Source: Yersinia rochesterensis (GTDB lineage: Bacteria; Pseudomonadota; Gammaproteobacteria; Enterobacterales; Enterobacteriaceae). Taken from it: a stretch of 64,000 nt of DNA. A model generated the notes under the pieces. It saw only the letters and a list, made by a program, of their open reading frames with translations, was not told the origin of the DNA and did no database searches. The DNA is taken from contig NZ_CP032482.1 in NCBI RefSeq assembly GCF_003600645.1, positions 1,736,001 through 1,800,000 on the forward strand, given 5' to 3'. The position numbers and the translations under genes are program-made. This document shows, in pieces, positions 27,218 through 38,002 of this stretch; position 1 is the stretch's first letter; every line of letters starts with the position of its first letter.

Positions 27218-28894
27218 TTAATGTGTCTTCGGAATAAAGACGGTAAATAAGGTGCCGCGTGGCGGATTCTCTTCTATCGTAATGGTGCCGCCACTTTGCT
27301 GCACATAGGTGGCGACCAGATACAGGCCAATGCCGTGTTCATCTGAATTTTTAGAGCTGATACCCCGTTCGAACAGACTATCTTGAAATTGTGGGTCGAT
27401 ACCGCACCCGTGATCGGCGACTTCTAAAATCACATCATCACCTTCATCGGACAGATAAATTTCAATTTGTTTATCACCCTCAGCATTTTTGAGGCTAGCC
27501 TCAAAAGCATTATCCAGCAGATTCCCCATAATGGCAGCCAATTCATTTTCGCCAATAGTGGCGGGCAAATGATGTAACTGGCAGCCGGGGACAAAATTCA
27601 ATGTCAGCCCTAACTCTTTGGCCCGGTGGTATTTGCCAAATAATAACGCGGCAATCTGTCGGTTATTAAATGCGGTGCGCAGCATATCAATCAGTGCTTG
27701 ATGAGAAGAGGATTCGGTTTTTACCATTTCCAACGCCCGGTCAAACTCTTTCATCTGCAACAGCCCGCTCATGGTCGACATCCAATTGAGATGCTCATGG
27801 CGCACGGTGCGCAGATTTTCGACATATTGCTTAATCTGACTGAGTTGGGCACTGAGAGTATGAATATCATCCTGACTGCGAAAACTCACCACCCAGCCTT
27901 GAAATACCCCCTCTTCTGACCAGATACCCGCTCGGTTGGCAATGGCATTCAAGCCATTTAAGGTACACAGCTCATCCTGGCGATTATCACCACTTTGATC
28001 GAGGAAAAAGTGGTCAGGAGAAACCACTTCACTGACTTTGCGACCAATCAATTGCTGTGGCGTGGCGGAAATATGCAACATTTTACGCGCATTTTGATTG
28101 ATTGCAGTGATCCTGCCCTCAGGATCAACCGCTAACAGTCCTTCAAATACTGCACCAAACAAGGCTTCTTGCTGGCGCAGCACGCGCGCTATTTCTTTCG
28201 GTTCCATCCCCATCATTTGGCGGCGGATATGGTGAGCAAACAGCCATGACAGCAGCAGCAATACACCCAACACGAGAATAAAAGAGTGGGTGAGTGGCAA
28301 TAAATAAATTAATCGCCAGTGGTCTATTTTGCTGATCAGGTAACCCAGAGAAACCACGCCAATGATTTTTCCCTGCTCATCGCGGATGGGGGTTTTAGCC
28401 CGCATAGCTTCGCCGATAGATCCTTTACCGAAAATAATGTAGCTCTCGCCCCTTTCCAAGGCACCGGGTTTAGTCCATTGCATTGGGTAGCCAATCATTT
28501 GCGGATTAGGGTGATAAAGGCGAATGGACTGAGTATCCCCAATCACCAGATAATCAAGGTCCGAACTATTCCCCAGCCGGTCGACAATGTGGGCTAATTG
28601 GGCTTTATCGCGATGCTTAACCGCATTCACTACAGAATCCATTGAGGCGATTATTTTGGCCTGATTCATTGCAGTTTTACTGACTTGATCCAGCAAATAT
28701 TGCTCAAAATTATGGCTGAGAAAGCGATCCAGCGCCCCGACTAACAGAATAGAGACAGTTAATAGCAGGAGAAATATGCGTAGTGGGAAAGCCATGTTTT
28801 GCAACCGGCTCCATATCCGGCTGCGCCATTTTAATTTGCCTGATGTGAAGAGATCGGCAGAGGGGATCGACACATTACTCACCTTAATTAACAT
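27218..28894 (-). CDS. citA: Citrate-sensing histidine kinase, CitA/DpiB-like
   Basis: This kinase of about 558 aa has two membrane helices (FPLRIFLLLLTVSILLVGAL and LTHSFILVLGVLLLLSWLFA) flanking a periplasmic PAS-like citrate-sensing domain, then a cytosolic PAS domain (FEGLLAVDPEGRITAINQNA), a dimerisation histidine in VRHEHLNWMST and an ATPase domain (DHGCGI, HGIGLYLV). This is the CitA/DcuS layout. The start is uncertain: ATG 28894 is chosen, TTG 28936 and a later ATG before the first helix are alternatives, and none has a clear ribosome site. Confidence 0.87.
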   Translation of the reverse strand: MLIKVSNVSIPSADLFTSGKLKWRSRIWSRLQNMAFPLRIFLLLLTVSILLVGALDRFLSHNFEQYLLDQVSKTAMNQAKIIASMDSVVNAVKHRDKAQLAHIVDRLGNSSDLDYLVIGDTQSIRLYHPNPQMIGYPMQWTKPGALERGESYIIFGKGSIGEAMRAKTPIRDEQGKIIGVVSLGYLISKIDHWRLIYLLPLTHSFILVLGVLLLLSWLFAHHIRRQMMGMEPKEIARVLRQQEALFGAVFEGLLAVDPEGRITAINQNARKMLHISATPQQLIGRKVSEVVSPDHFFLDQSGDNRQDELCTLNGLNAIANRAGIWSEEGVFQGWVVSFRSQDDIHTLSAQLSQIKQYVENLRTVRHEHLNWMSTMSGLLQMKEFDRALEMVKTESSSHQALIDMLRTAFNNRQIAALLFGKYHRAKELGLTLNFVPGCQLHHLPATIGENELAAIMGNLLDNAFEASLKNAEGDKQIEIYLSDEGDDVILEVADHGCGIDPQFQDSLFERGISSKNSDEHGIGLYLVATYVQQSGGTITIEENPPRGTLFTVFIPKTH

Positions 28895-29230
28895 ATGGGC
28901 TATTGCACTGGCATTAACATAAGTTAATTTAGTCAATAATTAAATAGCTAAGAGAAATAAAATAATATATTAATAATTAAGAAAATTAAAACCATTAAAT
29001 AACTTATATTTACTCTATTATATGTGAAATAGGTCAATTAACCGCGCTATTTTTATGTTTAGCATGTGCTCACAAATTAATTAAAATTAAAAACAAAGCC
29101 ACATGGTGATATTTTATCTTGTTGTTTTTATGTGAATTTTTATTTAAATGATCAGTAATTGTTTATTTAATTGCTGATTTTTTGACTTGTTTTTTATTTG
29201 TTATATAAACGTTATGGCAGAGAGTGAGTT
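28895..29230. promoter_or_regulatory. Divergent citA/citC control region
   Basis: This very AT-rich 336-bp spacer lies between the divergent kinase and citrate lyase operons. It should hold both promoters and binding sites for the CitB-like regulator. Runs such as TTATTTAATTG and AAATTAATTAAAATTAAAA suggest bent DNA. I could not fix exact sites. Confidence 0.5.
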
Positions 29231-30295
29231 ATGGATACGGTATTTAATCGAATTAATCGTTCAGACCATCAACAGATTGCAGAAATAACACGATTCTTGC
29301 GTGCGAATGATCTGAATATAGATACCACCGTTGAGGTGTTTATTACCGTAAGTCGTAATGAAACCCTGCTGGCCTGCGGTGGTATTGCAGGCAATATTAT
29401 CAAATGTGTAGCAATCAGTGAGCAGGTGAGGGGCGAAGGGCTGGCGCTAACATTGGCAACAGAGCTGGTCAATCTGGCCTATGAGCGCCATCACAGCCAT
29501 TTGTTTATTTATACCAAAACTAAAAATGAGAGCTTATTTAAAGCTTGTGGCTTTTATCCTATAGCCAGTGTCCCGGACATTGTGGTGTTGATGGAAAATA
29601 GCGACTGCCGTTTATCGCGCTATGCCAAACAATTAAGTCAACTACGCCAGCCGGGGCAGAAAATTGGCTCAATTGTCATGAATGCCAATCCATTTACGCG
29701 CGGGCATCAATATTTGGTGCGGCAAGCCGCCGCCAAGTGCGATTGGTTACATCTATTTTTGGTGAAAGAAGACAATTCGCGTTTTCCGTATGAAGACCGG
29801 CTGCAATTAGTGCTCGAGGGCACACAAGATATTGCCAACCTTACCGTACACCCCGGCTCGGAATATATGATTTCCCGCGCGACTTTCCCTTGTTATTTCA
29901 TTAAAGACCAAGGTGTAGCGGATGATTGTTATACCGAAATCGATCTGAAAATATTCCGCCAATACCTGGCCCCGGCACTGGGTATCACTCATCGCTTTGT
30001 CGGCACGGAGCCATTTTGCACAGTCACCGCCAAATATAACCACGACATGGGCCTCTGGCTGGAAACACCGTCCTTGCCTTATCCGCCAATTTTGCTGGTG
30101 GAAATTGAGCGCCTTAAATATCACAACACCGCTATTTCCGCCTCATGGGTTCGCAAATTACTGGCGCAGGGAGACGGCGAAACTATTCGCAAATTAGTCC
30201 CCATCGCCACCTGCCATTACTTACAACGTCTGCTGGCTCAGCGCGCGCAAAAGGCAACTAGCCCAGAGAAAAGTGCAACGTTAGTAAAGAGTTAA
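29231..30295 (+). CDS. citC: [Citrate (pro-3S)-lyase] ligase
   Basis: This 354-aa enzyme acetylates the thiol of the citrate lyase prosthetic group with ATP and acetate, turning the lyase on. An N-terminal GNAT-like domain (residues about 20-120) is followed by a nucleotidyltransferase domain with NANPFTRGHQYLV, whose TRGH is the ATP-binding motif, and AISASWVRKLL. Length matches E. coli CitC. It is the first gene of citCDEFXG-citT, the E. coli order, expected to be induced anaerobically with citrate by the divergent CitAB pair. Confidence 0.95.
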   Translation: MDTVFNRINRSDHQQIAEITRFLRANDLNIDTTVEVFITVSRNETLLACGGIAGNIIKCVAISEQVRGEGLALTLATELVNLAYERHHSHLFIYTKTKNESLFKACGFYPIASVPDIVVLMENSDCRLSRYAKQLSQLRQPGQKIGSIVMNANPFTRGHQYLVRQAAAKCDWLHLFLVKEDNSRFPYEDRLQLVLEGTQDIANLTVHPGSEYMISRATFPCYFIKDQGVADDCYTEIDLKIFRQYLAPALGITHRFVGTEPFCTVTAKYNHDMGLWLETPSLPYPPILLVEIERLKYHNTAISASWVRKLLAQGDGETIRKLVPIATCHYLQRLLAQRAQKATSPEKSATLVKS

Positions 30296-30417
30296 GCCCC
30301 GCTTTAACGGATTAAAGATAGCTGACTAAAAGCAGCCGATTAAAGCAGGGCACCAAAATAGGGACTGACGGGTAAGTCAGAGACCACGAATTTGAAGACA
30401 AGTTAATCAGGTGAAAA

Positions 30418-30711
30418 ATGAAAATTATTAGAGAGGCCGTCGCCGGAACATTGGAGTCGAGCGACGTTATGGTGCGTATCGCGCCATTAAATCCACCCGA
30501 AATAGATCTGCAAATACACAGCAGTGTAGACAAACAGTTTGGCGAAGCCATTCGCTACAGCGTATTGGCGTTGCTGGAACAATATCGGGTAACTGGGGTG
30601 CAACTGATCATTGACGACAAAGGCGCGCTGGATTGCGTTTTGCAAGCACGGCTGGAAACCGCGTTGCTGAGAGCCTGCGATGAAAAAATTCTGCCATGGA
30701 GAGCGCATTGA
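30418..30711 (+). CDS. citD: Citrate lyase acyl carrier protein (gamma subunit)
   Basis: This 97-aa carrier subunit holds the 2'-(5''-triphosphoribosyl)-3'-dephospho-CoA arm, on Ser14 in the segment [10 protein letters not shown]. The C-terminal [20 protein letters not shown] is typical of CitD. It lies 122 bp after citC, has its own GGTG ribosome site, and its stop codon shares one base with the citE start (TGATG), indicating coupled translation for a fixed subunit ratio. Confidence 0.95.
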   Translation: MKIIREAVAGTLESSDVMVRIAPLNPPEIDLQIHSSVDKQFGEAIRYSVLALLEQYRVTGVQLIIDDKGALDCVLQARLETALLRACDEKILPWRAH

Positions 30712-31604
30712 TGAAACCCGAAATGAAAAACAGAATGCGCCGCAGCATGTTATTTGTGCCCGGTGCCAATGCCGCTATGGTCAGTAACGCCTTTATTTAT
30801 CAGGCGGATGCTCTGATGTTTGACCTCGAAGACTCGGTTATTCTGCGCGAAAAAGATGCCGCTCGTCGTTTGGTCTATCACGCCTTGCAACATCCGCTTT
30901 ATCAAGATGTAGAAACCATTGTGCGAGTCAATGCGTTGGATTCTGCTTATGGCCTGGCTGATTTAGACGCCGTGGTGCGCGGGGGCGCGGATATTGTGCG
31001 TTTGCCGAAAACGGATAGCGCGAAAGATGTCGAAGATATGGCGCACGAAATCAGCCGTATTGAGGCGGAATGTGGCCGTGAAGTGGGTAGCACCGGCCTG
31101 TTGGCGGCGATTGAATCGGCGCAGGGTATCACTCAGGCGCTGGCTATTGCACAGGCGTCGCCGCGCTTAATGGGCATTGCGCTGGGGGCCGAGGATTATG
31201 TCCGCAACTTGCGCACCGAGCGCTCTCCCGAAGGCCTTGAGCTGCTGTTTGCCCGCTGTTCAATTTTGCAGGCCGCCCGCGCCGTTGGGATTCAGGCCTT
31301 TGACACCGTGTATTCCGATGCCAATAACGAAGCCGGTTTTTTGCAGGAAGCAGCACTTATCAAGCAACTGGGTTTTGATGGCAAGTCCTTGATAAACCCT
31401 CGCCAAATCGAACTGTTACATAACCTCTATGCCCCGACTGAGAAAGAAGTCCGCCATGCCCAAGCGGTGGTCAATGCCGCAGCTGCGGCCGAAGCCGAAG
31501 GGCGCGGTGTGGTTTCCCTGAACGGCAAGATGGTGGACAGTCCGGTGATTGAACGGGCGCGGTTGGTTTTGCAACGTGCGGTCAGCGGCCTGCGTGAGGA
31601 ATAA
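30711..31604 (+). CDS. citE: Citrate lyase beta subunit (citryl-ACP lyase)
   Basis: This 297-aa subunit splits citryl-ACP into oxaloacetate and acetyl-ACP. It has [29 protein letters not shown] with the metal-binding acids, VRVNALDS, and [11 protein letters not shown] with the second Mg ligand, the CitE/HpcH aldolase-like fold. The start at 30711 overlaps the citD stop; an ATG 15 bp upstream inside citD is less likely. It forms the lyase complex with CitD and CitF. Confidence 0.95.
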   Translation: MKPEMKNRMRRSMLFVPGANAAMVSNAFIYQADALMFDLEDSVILREKDAARRLVYHALQHPLYQDVETIVRVNALDSAYGLADLDAVVRGGADIVRLPKTDSAKDVEDMAHEISRIEAECGREVGSTGLLAAIESAQGITQALAIAQASPRLMGIALGAEDYVRNLRTERSPEGLELLFARCSILQAARAVGIQAFDTVYSDANNEAGFLQEAALIKQLGFDGKSLINPRQIELLHNLYAPTEKEVRHAQAVVNAAAAAEAEGRGVVSLNGKMVDSPVIERARLVLQRAVSGLREE

Positions 31605-31607
31605 AAA

Positions 31608-33125
31608 ATGAATAGGCAACAACGAGTTGAAAGCTTAAGTCACTGTCAGGATAACAGCCCGGCGTATCACTTATATCAAAACACCTCTAAAGCAAATTTA
31701 CAGGCGCAGAAGCCGCGCAATATCAAAATTTGTGATTCATTGGAAAATGTCATTCGCCGCAGTGGGTTGCAAGATGGCATGACCATTTCCTTCCACCATG
31801 CATTCCGTGCTGGTGATTTGACCTTAAATCTGGTGATGAATGCCATTGCCGCCATGGGGTTCAAAAACTTGCGTTTGGCTTCCAGTTCCCTGAGCGAGTG
31901 TCATTCGCCGCTGGTTGAGCATATCCGTAATGGTGTGGTTAGCGAAATCTATACCTCCGGCATGCGCGGGCCGCTGGCGGAGGAAATCTCCCGTGGGTTA
32001 TTAGCTAAACCGGTGCAAGTTCATTCCCACGGTGGTCGCGTGAATTTGATTGAGTCCGGCGAGCTGAGCATTGATGTCGCCTTTATTGGGGTGCCGGCCT
32101 GCGATGAGTTCGGTAATACCAATGGTTTTAGTGGCAATGCCTGTTGTGGTTCCTTGGGTTATGCCCGTGTTGATGCCGAATATGCCGATTGCGTGGTGCT
32201 GCTGACTGAAGCGCTGGTGGCTTATCCTCATCACCCGGCGAGTATTACCCAAGATCAAGTAGATTTGATTGTTCAGGTCGAACAAGTGGGGGATGCCGAC
32301 AAGATTGGCGCAGATAGCACCAGAATGACCTCCAATCCGCGCGAGTTACTGATTGCTCGCCGTGCAGCGGAAGTGATCGCCGGTTCGGGTTATTTTGTTG
32401 AGGGTTTCTCTTTGCAGACCGGAACTGGCGGGGCATCACTGGCGGTGACGCGCTTCCTCGAAGACAAAATGTTACGCCGCAATATCACTGCCGGCTTTGC
32501 ACTCGGCGGCATCACTTCAACTATGGTGGATTTGCACGAAAAAGGGCTGATTACCAAGCTGCTGGATGTGCAAAGTTTTGATAAACAAGCGGCTTCTTCG
32601 CTGGCCCGTAACCCACGTCATATCGAAATCAGTGCCAACCAATATGCCAATTTCAGCTCGAAAGGCGCGTCAGTCGACCGACTGGATGTGGTGGTGCTGA
32701 GCGCGCTGGAAATTGACACCGGTTTTAATGTCAATGTGCTGACCGGATCCGATGGCGTGTTGCGCGGGGCATCGGGCGGTCACTGTGATACGGCGGTTGC
32801 TGCCCGGCTGTCAATCATTGTCGCGCCATTGGTACGCGGGCGTATTCCGACTTTGGTCAAGGCAGTGACGACCTGCGTCACACCCGGCTCTAGTGTGGAT
32901 ATTTTAGTGACCGATCATGGTATTGCGGTGAATCCGGCACGGCCAGAATTGGCGGAGCGTTTGCAGCAAGCGGGGTTACCGGTAGTGACCATCGACTGGC
33001 TCTATCAGCGCGCGTTGATTTTGACTGGCGAACCGCAACCAATCAAATTCACTGACCGGGTAGTGGCGGTGGTGCGCTACCGCGACGGTTCGGTGATTGA
33101 TGTTGTTCATCAGATACAGGAGTAG
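31608..33125 (+). CDS. citF: Citrate lyase alpha subunit (citrate:acetyl-ACP transferase)
   Basis: This 505-aa CoA-transferase-like subunit exchanges acetyl for citryl on the carrier protein. Landmarks are ICDSLENVIRRSGLQDGMTISFHHAFRAGD near residue 40-70 and SGGHCDTAVAARLSIIVAPL near 400. It starts 3 bp after citE. Length matches E. coli CitF (510 aa). Confidence 0.95.
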   Translation: MNRQQRVESLSHCQDNSPAYHLYQNTSKANLQAQKPRNIKICDSLENVIRRSGLQDGMTISFHHAFRAGDLTLNLVMNAIAAMGFKNLRLASSSLSECHSPLVEHIRNGVVSEIYTSGMRGPLAEEISRGLLAKPVQVHSHGGRVNLIESGELSIDVAFIGVPACDEFGNTNGFSGNACCGSLGYARVDAEYADCVVLLTEALVAYPHHPASITQDQVDLIVQVEQVGDADKIGADSTRMTSNPRELLIARRAAEVIAGSGYFVEGFSLQTGTGGASLAVTRFLEDKMLRRNITAGFALGGITSTMVDLHEKGLITKLLDVQSFDKQAASSLARNPRHIEISANQYANFSSKGASVDRLDVVVLSALEIDTGFNVNVLTGSDGVLRGASGGHCDTAVAARLSIIVAPLVRGRIPTLVKAVTTCVTPGSSVDILVTDHGIAVNPARPELAERLQQAGLPVVTIDWLYQRALILTGEPQPIKFTDRVVAVVRYRDGSVIDVVHQIQE

Positions 33126-33128
33126 ACG

Positions 33129-33677
33129 ATGAATACACTTTCCCCTGCATTAGCCGCTAATCGGCCTATTAGCTTGCCGGAATTGCTGACCAGCCGTGAG
33201 TCCCGCCAGAGCCGACAACAGGCCTGGCTGGCCCGTCACTCAGTCACCTTGATTTCACTGACATTGGTGGCACCGGGAGCGGTCAAAGATAACCCATTGA
33301 CGCGCAAGCTATTTTCGCTAGCGTGGCAGGCGATCACCGCACTTGGTCAACAGCAATGTTGGCCAGTATTGCAGCAAGAGGTTTTCCCGTTACCGACCGG
33401 CTGTGAGGGCTTGATAGCGGTTGATCTCCCCGCCGAGCAAGTCAAAGACGCCGCGCTGTTACTCGAGCTAAAGCATCCGCAGGGCAGATTATGGGATATC
33501 GATGTGCTGGATGTTTCGGGGCGAATTTTGTCGCGCCGTGATGTGGGCTTGGCTCCGCGCCGTTGCTTGCTATGTCATCGCCCAGCCAATGTTTGCGCCC
33601 GAGCGCAGACTCACTCGCTTGACGAATTATTGGCCCAGATGGAGTTGATGCTCAATGCCACAACTGCAACGCACTGA
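33129..33677 (+). CDS. citX: Apo-citrate lyase phosphoribosyl-dephospho-CoA transferase
   Basis: This 182-aa enzyme attaches the prosthetic group to CitD. Characteristic segments are [30 protein letters not shown] and the cysteine-containing [20 protein letters not shown]. It starts 3 bp after citF and overlaps the proposed citG start by 23 bp. Confidence 0.93.
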   Translation: MNTLSPALAANRPISLPELLTSRESRQSRQQAWLARHSVTLISLTLVAPGAVKDNPLTRKLFSLAWQAITALGQQQCWPVLQQEVFPLPTGCEGLIAVDLPAEQVKDAALLLELKHPQGRLWDIDVLDVSGRILSRRDVGLAPRRCLLCHRPANVCARAQTHSLDELLAQMELMLNATTATH

Positions 33678-34650
33678 CAACATGGCGGTTTCGTCGCCTG
33701 CTGTTTGGGCTGGCGGTGACTTTAGCAAAAAGTATGGCAATTTAGCTTTTCAGGCCATGTTGGCCGAAGTCAACCTGACACCCAAGCCCGGTTTAGTCGA
33801 TCGTGTTAATTGTGGTGCCCATCAGGACATGACACTGCAAGATTTTTATCACAGCGCTGATGCTATTGCGCCATGGTTGCCCCGTTTTATTGAGCACGGC
33901 ATCCGCCACAGTCATTTGCACGGACAGGCGGCACTGACCGGCCTACGGCCATTGGGACTGGCGTGTGAAAACAGAATGTTTTTAGCCACTGGCGGGGTAA
34001 ATACCCATAAAGGCAGTATTTTTTCTCTGGGGCTGATTTGCTGTGCGCTGGGGCGGTTGAAAGCGCGTGCGGCCCTGATAAGCGCGCAGACGCTGTGTCA
34101 GGAGGTTGCCAGCTTATGCCGTGGGCTGACTGAGCGCGAACTGCGCCAATCAAACCCACAACACACCGCCGGGCAGCGCCTGTTTTATCAACATGGTCTG
34201 ACGGGTGCGCGTGGTGAAGCTGAATCCGGCTTTGCAACAGTATTAACCCATGCTTTACCCCTGTATCGGCGCTTACTCGCCGATGGGGTACAACCTGACC
34301 ATGCCTTATTGCATACCTTGCTGATGTTGATGTCCGTCAATCGCGATACCAATGTGGTCTCCCGTGGCGGTATGGCGGGGCTGCAATGGCTGCAACAACA
34401 GGCGACAGAGCTGCTGGCCTCACTCTCACCGGCAGGGATGGACGACCCTGTTAGCCAATTGAGGGTGCGAATGTTTGACGCCCAATGTATCGCCCGCAAC
34501 CTTAGTCCTGGCGGCAGTGCTGACCTGCTGATCCTGACCTGGTTTCTGGCGCAATTCCCACATCATCTCCCTCACAAAAATAATAACGTTGTTATTGGGC
34601 CAGTAACAGCTATTGGCCCCGTAGCCGCTATAGGAGTCTCTCTATGTTGA
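33655..34650 (+). CDS. citG: Triphosphoribosyl-dephospho-CoA synthase
   Basis: This 331-aa enzyme makes the prosthetic group precursor from dephospho-CoA and ATP. Family motifs are [39 protein letters not shown] and [16 protein letters not shown]. The start could be 33655 (overlapping citX) or ATG 33682. The stretch [19 protein letters not shown] at the C-terminus is a low-complexity tail that also spans the citT ribosome site, and the stop overlaps the citT start by 7 bp. Confidence 0.93.
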   Translation: MPQLQRTDNMAVSSPAVWAGGDFSKKYGNLAFQAMLAEVNLTPKPGLVDRVNCGAHQDMTLQDFYHSADAIAPWLPRFIEHGIRHSHLHGQAALTGLRPLGLACENRMFLATGGVNTHKGSIFSLGLICCALGRLKARAALISAQTLCQEVASLCRGLTERELRQSNPQHTAGQRLFYQHGLTGARGEAESGFATVLTHALPLYRRLLADGVQPDHALLHTLLMLMSVNRDTNVVSRGGMAGLQWLQQQATELLASLSPAGMDDPVSQLRVRMFDAQCIARNLSPGGSADLLILTWFLAQFPHHLPHKNNNVVIGPVTAIGPVAAIGVSLC

Positions 34651-36107
34651 AGTCGCAAGAGAAATTATGGAAAGCGCTCGCGCCTTTTGTGGTGTTGGCC
34701 GTTCTGCTGTTGATACCCACCCCGGAAGGTATGCCACCTCAAGCCTGGCGCTATTTTGCAATTTTTGTCGCCATGATTGTCGGGATGATTTTAGAGCCGA
34801 TTCCGGCCACGGCGATAAGTTTTATCGCGGTGACTATTTGTGTGCTGAGTGCTGACTGGGTGCTATTTAGTCCCGCTGAAGTGGCGGATGCCAGCTTTAA
34901 TGGCGGTAAAGAATCATTGAAGTGGGGGCTGGCAGGGTTCTCCAGTACCACTGTCTGGCTAGTATTCGGGGCATTTATTTTTGCGCTCGGCTATGAAGCC
35001 ACCGGGTTGGGCCGTCGAATTGCCCTGTTCATGGTGAAGTTCATGGGCAAACGCACACTGACGCTAGGCTATGCCATTGTTATCATTGATATCTTATTGG
35101 CTCCATTCACACCATCGAACACCGCCCGAACCGGCGGCACGGTATTCCCGGTGGTGAAAAACCTGCCGCCACTGTTTGACTCCTATCCGCATGATCCCTC
35201 GTCACGGCGGATCGGCGGCTATCTGATGTGGATGATGGTTATTGGTACCAGCATCAGCTCCTCAATGTTTGTCACTGGCGCAGCACCTAACGTGCTGGGT
35301 ATTGAGTTTGTGAATAAAATTGCTGGTGTTCATATCGGCTGGATGCAGTGGTTCCTGGCATTCCTGCCCGTCGGCTTGATTTTACTGATCGTCGCGCCGT
35401 GGCTTTCTTACGTGCTGTATAAGCCCGGAGTCACCAAAAGTGATGAGGTCGCGGCTTGGGCACAAACAGCGCTAAGTGAAATGGGAGCGCTGACCCGCAA
35501 AGAGATGATCCTGATTGGTTTGGTGCTGCTGAGCCTATGTTTATGGGTGTTTGGCGGTAAATTTATTGATGCAACCGCAGTGGGTTTGCTGGCGGTATCC
35601 CTGATGCTGGCGCTGCATGTGGTGTCGTGGAAAGATATCACTAAATATTCTAGCGCCTGGAACACCTTGGTCAATCTGGCAACATTAGTCGTGATGGCCA
35701 ATGGCCTGACCCGCTCCGGCTTTATTGATTGGTTCGCTAACACCATGAGCACTCATCTTGACGGTTTCTCGCCGAATATGACGGTGGTGGCATTGGTGTT
35801 GGTGTTCTATTTCTCCCACTACCTGTTCGCGAGTTTGTCTGCCCATACCGCCACCATGCTACCGGTGATTTTAGCCGTTGGTAAAGGGTTGAGCGGGGTG
35901 CCGATGGAGCATTTATCCATGCTGTTAGTATTATCCATCGGGATCATGGGGGTTCTGACCCCGTATGCTACCGGCCCTGGCGTCATTATCTATGGCTGCG
36001 GCTATGTGAAATCGAAAGATTACTGGCGGCTGGGTGGGATCATGGGGGTGTTCTACATTACCATGTTGCTGCTGGTGGGGTGGCCAATAATGAGTTTATG
36101 GTATTGA
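34644..36107 (+). CDS. citT: Citrate/dicarboxylate antiporter, CitT-like (DASS family)
   Basis: This 487-aa carrier has about 12 membrane helices. Family motifs include [21 protein letters not shown] and [12 protein letters not shown], the two substrate-binding loops of DASS proteins, and [18 protein letters not shown]. In E. coli CitT exchanges external citrate for internal succinate during fermentation; this one closes the same operon. It overlaps citG by 7 bp and is followed by a terminator at 36127-36149. Confidence 0.9.
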   Translation: MLKSQEKLWKALAPFVVLAVLLLIPTPEGMPPQAWRYFAIFVAMIVGMILEPIPATAISFIAVTICVLSADWVLFSPAEVADASFNGGKESLKWGLAGFSSTTVWLVFGAFIFALGYEATGLGRRIALFMVKFMGKRTLTLGYAIVIIDILLAPFTPSNTARTGGTVFPVVKNLPPLFDSYPHDPSSRRIGGYLMWMMVIGTSISSSMFVTGAAPNVLGIEFVNKIAGVHIGWMQWFLAFLPVGLILLIVAPWLSYVLYKPGVTKSDEVAAWAQTALSEMGALTRKEMILIGLVLLSLCLWVFGGKFIDATAVGLLAVSLMLALHVVSWKDITKYSSAWNTLVNLATLVVMANGLTRSGFIDWFANTMSTHLDGFSPNMTVVALVLVFYFSHYLFASLSAHTATMLPVILAVGKGLSGVPMEHLSMLLVLSIGIMGVLTPYATGPGVIIYGCGYVKSKDYWRLGGIMGVFYITMLLLVGWPIMSLWY

Positions 36108-36126
36108 TTTAGAAGTGTTTCTGTAT

Positions 36127-36149
36127 GTCGGGCCAGTCAGCGGCCCGAC
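36127..36149 (+). terminator. Terminator after the citrate operon
   Basis: GTCGGGCC at 36127-36134 pairs perfectly with GGCCCGAC at 36142-36149, followed by TTATTTAT. It lies between convergent citT and the TRAP permease gene and may serve both. Confidence 0.75.
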
Positions 36150-36169
36150 TTATTTATGATAGATGGCGG

Positions 36170-37462
36170 TTAGCCGGTGTAGACACCAAAGACTCTTGGC
36201 AACCACAGCGATATTGCCGGTATATACGTCACCAGCATCAGAACTAAGAACAGTGCGCCGTAGAACGGTAACATGGCTTTTATCACCTGCTCAATTTTCT
36301 GTTTACTCACCGCACTGGCAACAAACAGCACCGACCCCACCGGCGGTGTAATTAAGCCAATTCCCAGATTAATCAACATAATCATACCGAAATGCACCGG
36401 ATCAATACCCAATGAATTGGTGACTGGCATCAGCACTGGCGTCAGTATCAAAATCAGCGGGGCCATATCCATCAAGGTGCCAATCAGCAGCAACATGATA
36501 TTGATACACATCAGAATGACGTATTTATTGTCTGAAACCGAGGTAAAGAACTCAGTGATACGCTCGGGTAATTGCATATAGGTCATGATCGCGCCAAAAC
36601 TGGCGGCAAAGCCTATCAAAATCATGACGATAGTGACGGTTTTTACCGTGCGATACATCAGCTTGGGTAACTCTGACCATTTGTAATCACGATAGATAAA
36701 CATGGTCACGAAAAATGACCATAAACAGGCAATAGCGGCGGATTCAGTGGCAGTAAACACGCCAGAAAGGATCCCGCCCATGATGATGACCACCGTCATC
36801 AGCCCCCATAATGTGTCGACAAAGATTTTAAGCGCCTGACGGAACGGCACCCGCTCACCTTTGGGGTAACCCCGCTTATAAGCAAAGCCGACACACATTA
36901 ACATCAGCGTAAAACTGAGTAGCAGACCCGGCAAGATCCCAGCAATAAACAGCGCCGCGATCGAGACAGTACCGCCGGTGGCTAATGAATAAATCACTGA
37001 GTTATGGCTAGGTGGCGTCAATATTGCCTGAACCGAACCACTGGCAGTAACCGCCGCCGCAAAGTCACGAGGGTAACCTTTTTTGTCCATTTCCGGGATC
37101 ATCACCGAGCCAATAGAGGCGGTATCCGCCACTGAAGACCCTGAAATAGCACCGAAAAAAGTCGAGGCGACGATATTCACCAGTGACAGACCGCCACGGA
37201 TAAACCCGACGAAGATATAGGCGAAATTCACCAGCCGCCGCGCAATTCCTCCCTCAGCCATAATGGCACCGGCCAGAATAAAGAAGGGAATAGCCAATAA
37301 TGAGAATTTATTGACGCCGCTGGTAATTTGAATCATTACCGCTTCCAGCGGTAAATCAATCCAAAATGCGCCAGCAATGGCACTCAAGCCGACGGCATAA
37401 GCCACCGGCACACCAATAGCCAACAAAATTGCCAAGGTAAAAACTAAAATAAATGCGTCCAT
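36170..37462 (-). CDS. TRAP transporter large membrane subunit (DctM type)
   Basis: This 430-aa protein with about 12 helices drives sodium-coupled uptake of an organic acid. Typical parts are LAIPFFILAGAIMAEGGIARRLVNFA, ASTFFGAISGSSVADTASIGSVMIPEM and INLGIGLITPPVGSVLFVA. The gene is 18 bp after the small subunit. The substrate is unknown; the nearby citrate genes make a di- or tricarboxylate possible, but sugar acids are also carried by this family. Confidence 0.92.
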   Translation of the reverse strand: MDAFILVFTLAILLAIGVPVAYAVGLSAIAGAFWIDLPLEAVMIQITSGVNKFSLLAIPFFILAGAIMAEGGIARRLVNFAYIFVGFIRGGLSLVNIVASTFFGAISGSSVADTASIGSVMIPEMDKKGYPRDFAAAVTASGSVQAILTPPSHNSVIYSLATGGTVSIAALFIAGILPGLLLSFTLMLMCVGFAYKRGYPKGERVPFRQALKIFVDTLWGLMTVVIIMGGILSGVFTATESAAIACLWSFFVTMFIYRDYKWSELPKLMYRTVKTVTIVMILIGFAASFGAIMTYMQLPERITEFFTSVSDNKYVILMCINIMLLLIGTLMDMAPLILILTPVLMPVTNSLGIDPVHFGMIMLINLGIGLITPPVGSVLFVASAVSKQKIEQVIKAMLPFYGALFLVLMLVTYIPAISLWLPRVFGVYTG

Positions 37463-37480
37463 AAGGCAAAGTTCCCCAAA

Positions 37481-37987
37481 TTATGAATTGCCAATCATGA
37501 CTACCGGGCGGTGGGTCTGCGAGCCAAAGAACAAGCGCTCGATAATAAACAACAGGGTAATTGCCGAGCCTACCGGCAGAGGAACATAAGTTTGCCCGGC
37601 AGTCAGTAATGGGAACTCCGCCACGGGCTGTGACCAAAGTTCGCTACACAAAATAAAGCTGTAAACCAGAATAAACAGGCTGATTAATATCATCAGCAAA
37701 TCCACCAATATTAGGCAGATTTTTTTACCCGCTTCAGAGAGCCGGTCAGTAACCATGCTGACAGCAATATGTGAACCCGAACGGTAACTGGCCGCCGCGC
37801 CCACAAAGGTAAATGTCACCATGCATAAAATAGCCACGGGTTCGGGCCAGGATAAACCATCGTTTAGGACATAACGGGTGAATATCCCAATGGGAATAAC
37901 TGCAACCATAATAATTAATGCAATACCCGCCACCCAAACTGACAGGCGATATAAAGCATCCATCGTTGATAGATAAGAGCGAGCCAT
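37481..37987 (-). CDS. TRAP transporter small membrane subunit (DctQ type)
   Basis: This 168-aa protein has four membrane helices. It includes the family segment RYVLNDGLSWPEPVAILCMV and a later GSHIAVSMVTDRL. It lies between the binding protein gene (182 bp upstream, with an ERIC-type element in the gap) and dctM. Confidence 0.9.
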   Translation of the reverse strand: MARSYLSTMDALYRLSVWVAGIALIIMVAVIPIGIFTRYVLNDGLSWPEPVAILCMVTFTFVGAAASYRSGSHIAVSMVTDRLSEAGKKICLILVDLLMILISLFILVYSFILCSELWSQPVAEFPLLTAGQTYVPLPVGSAITLLFIIERLFFGSQTHRPVVMIGNS

Positions 37988-38002
37988 AGCGGAGACCTCA
38001 GA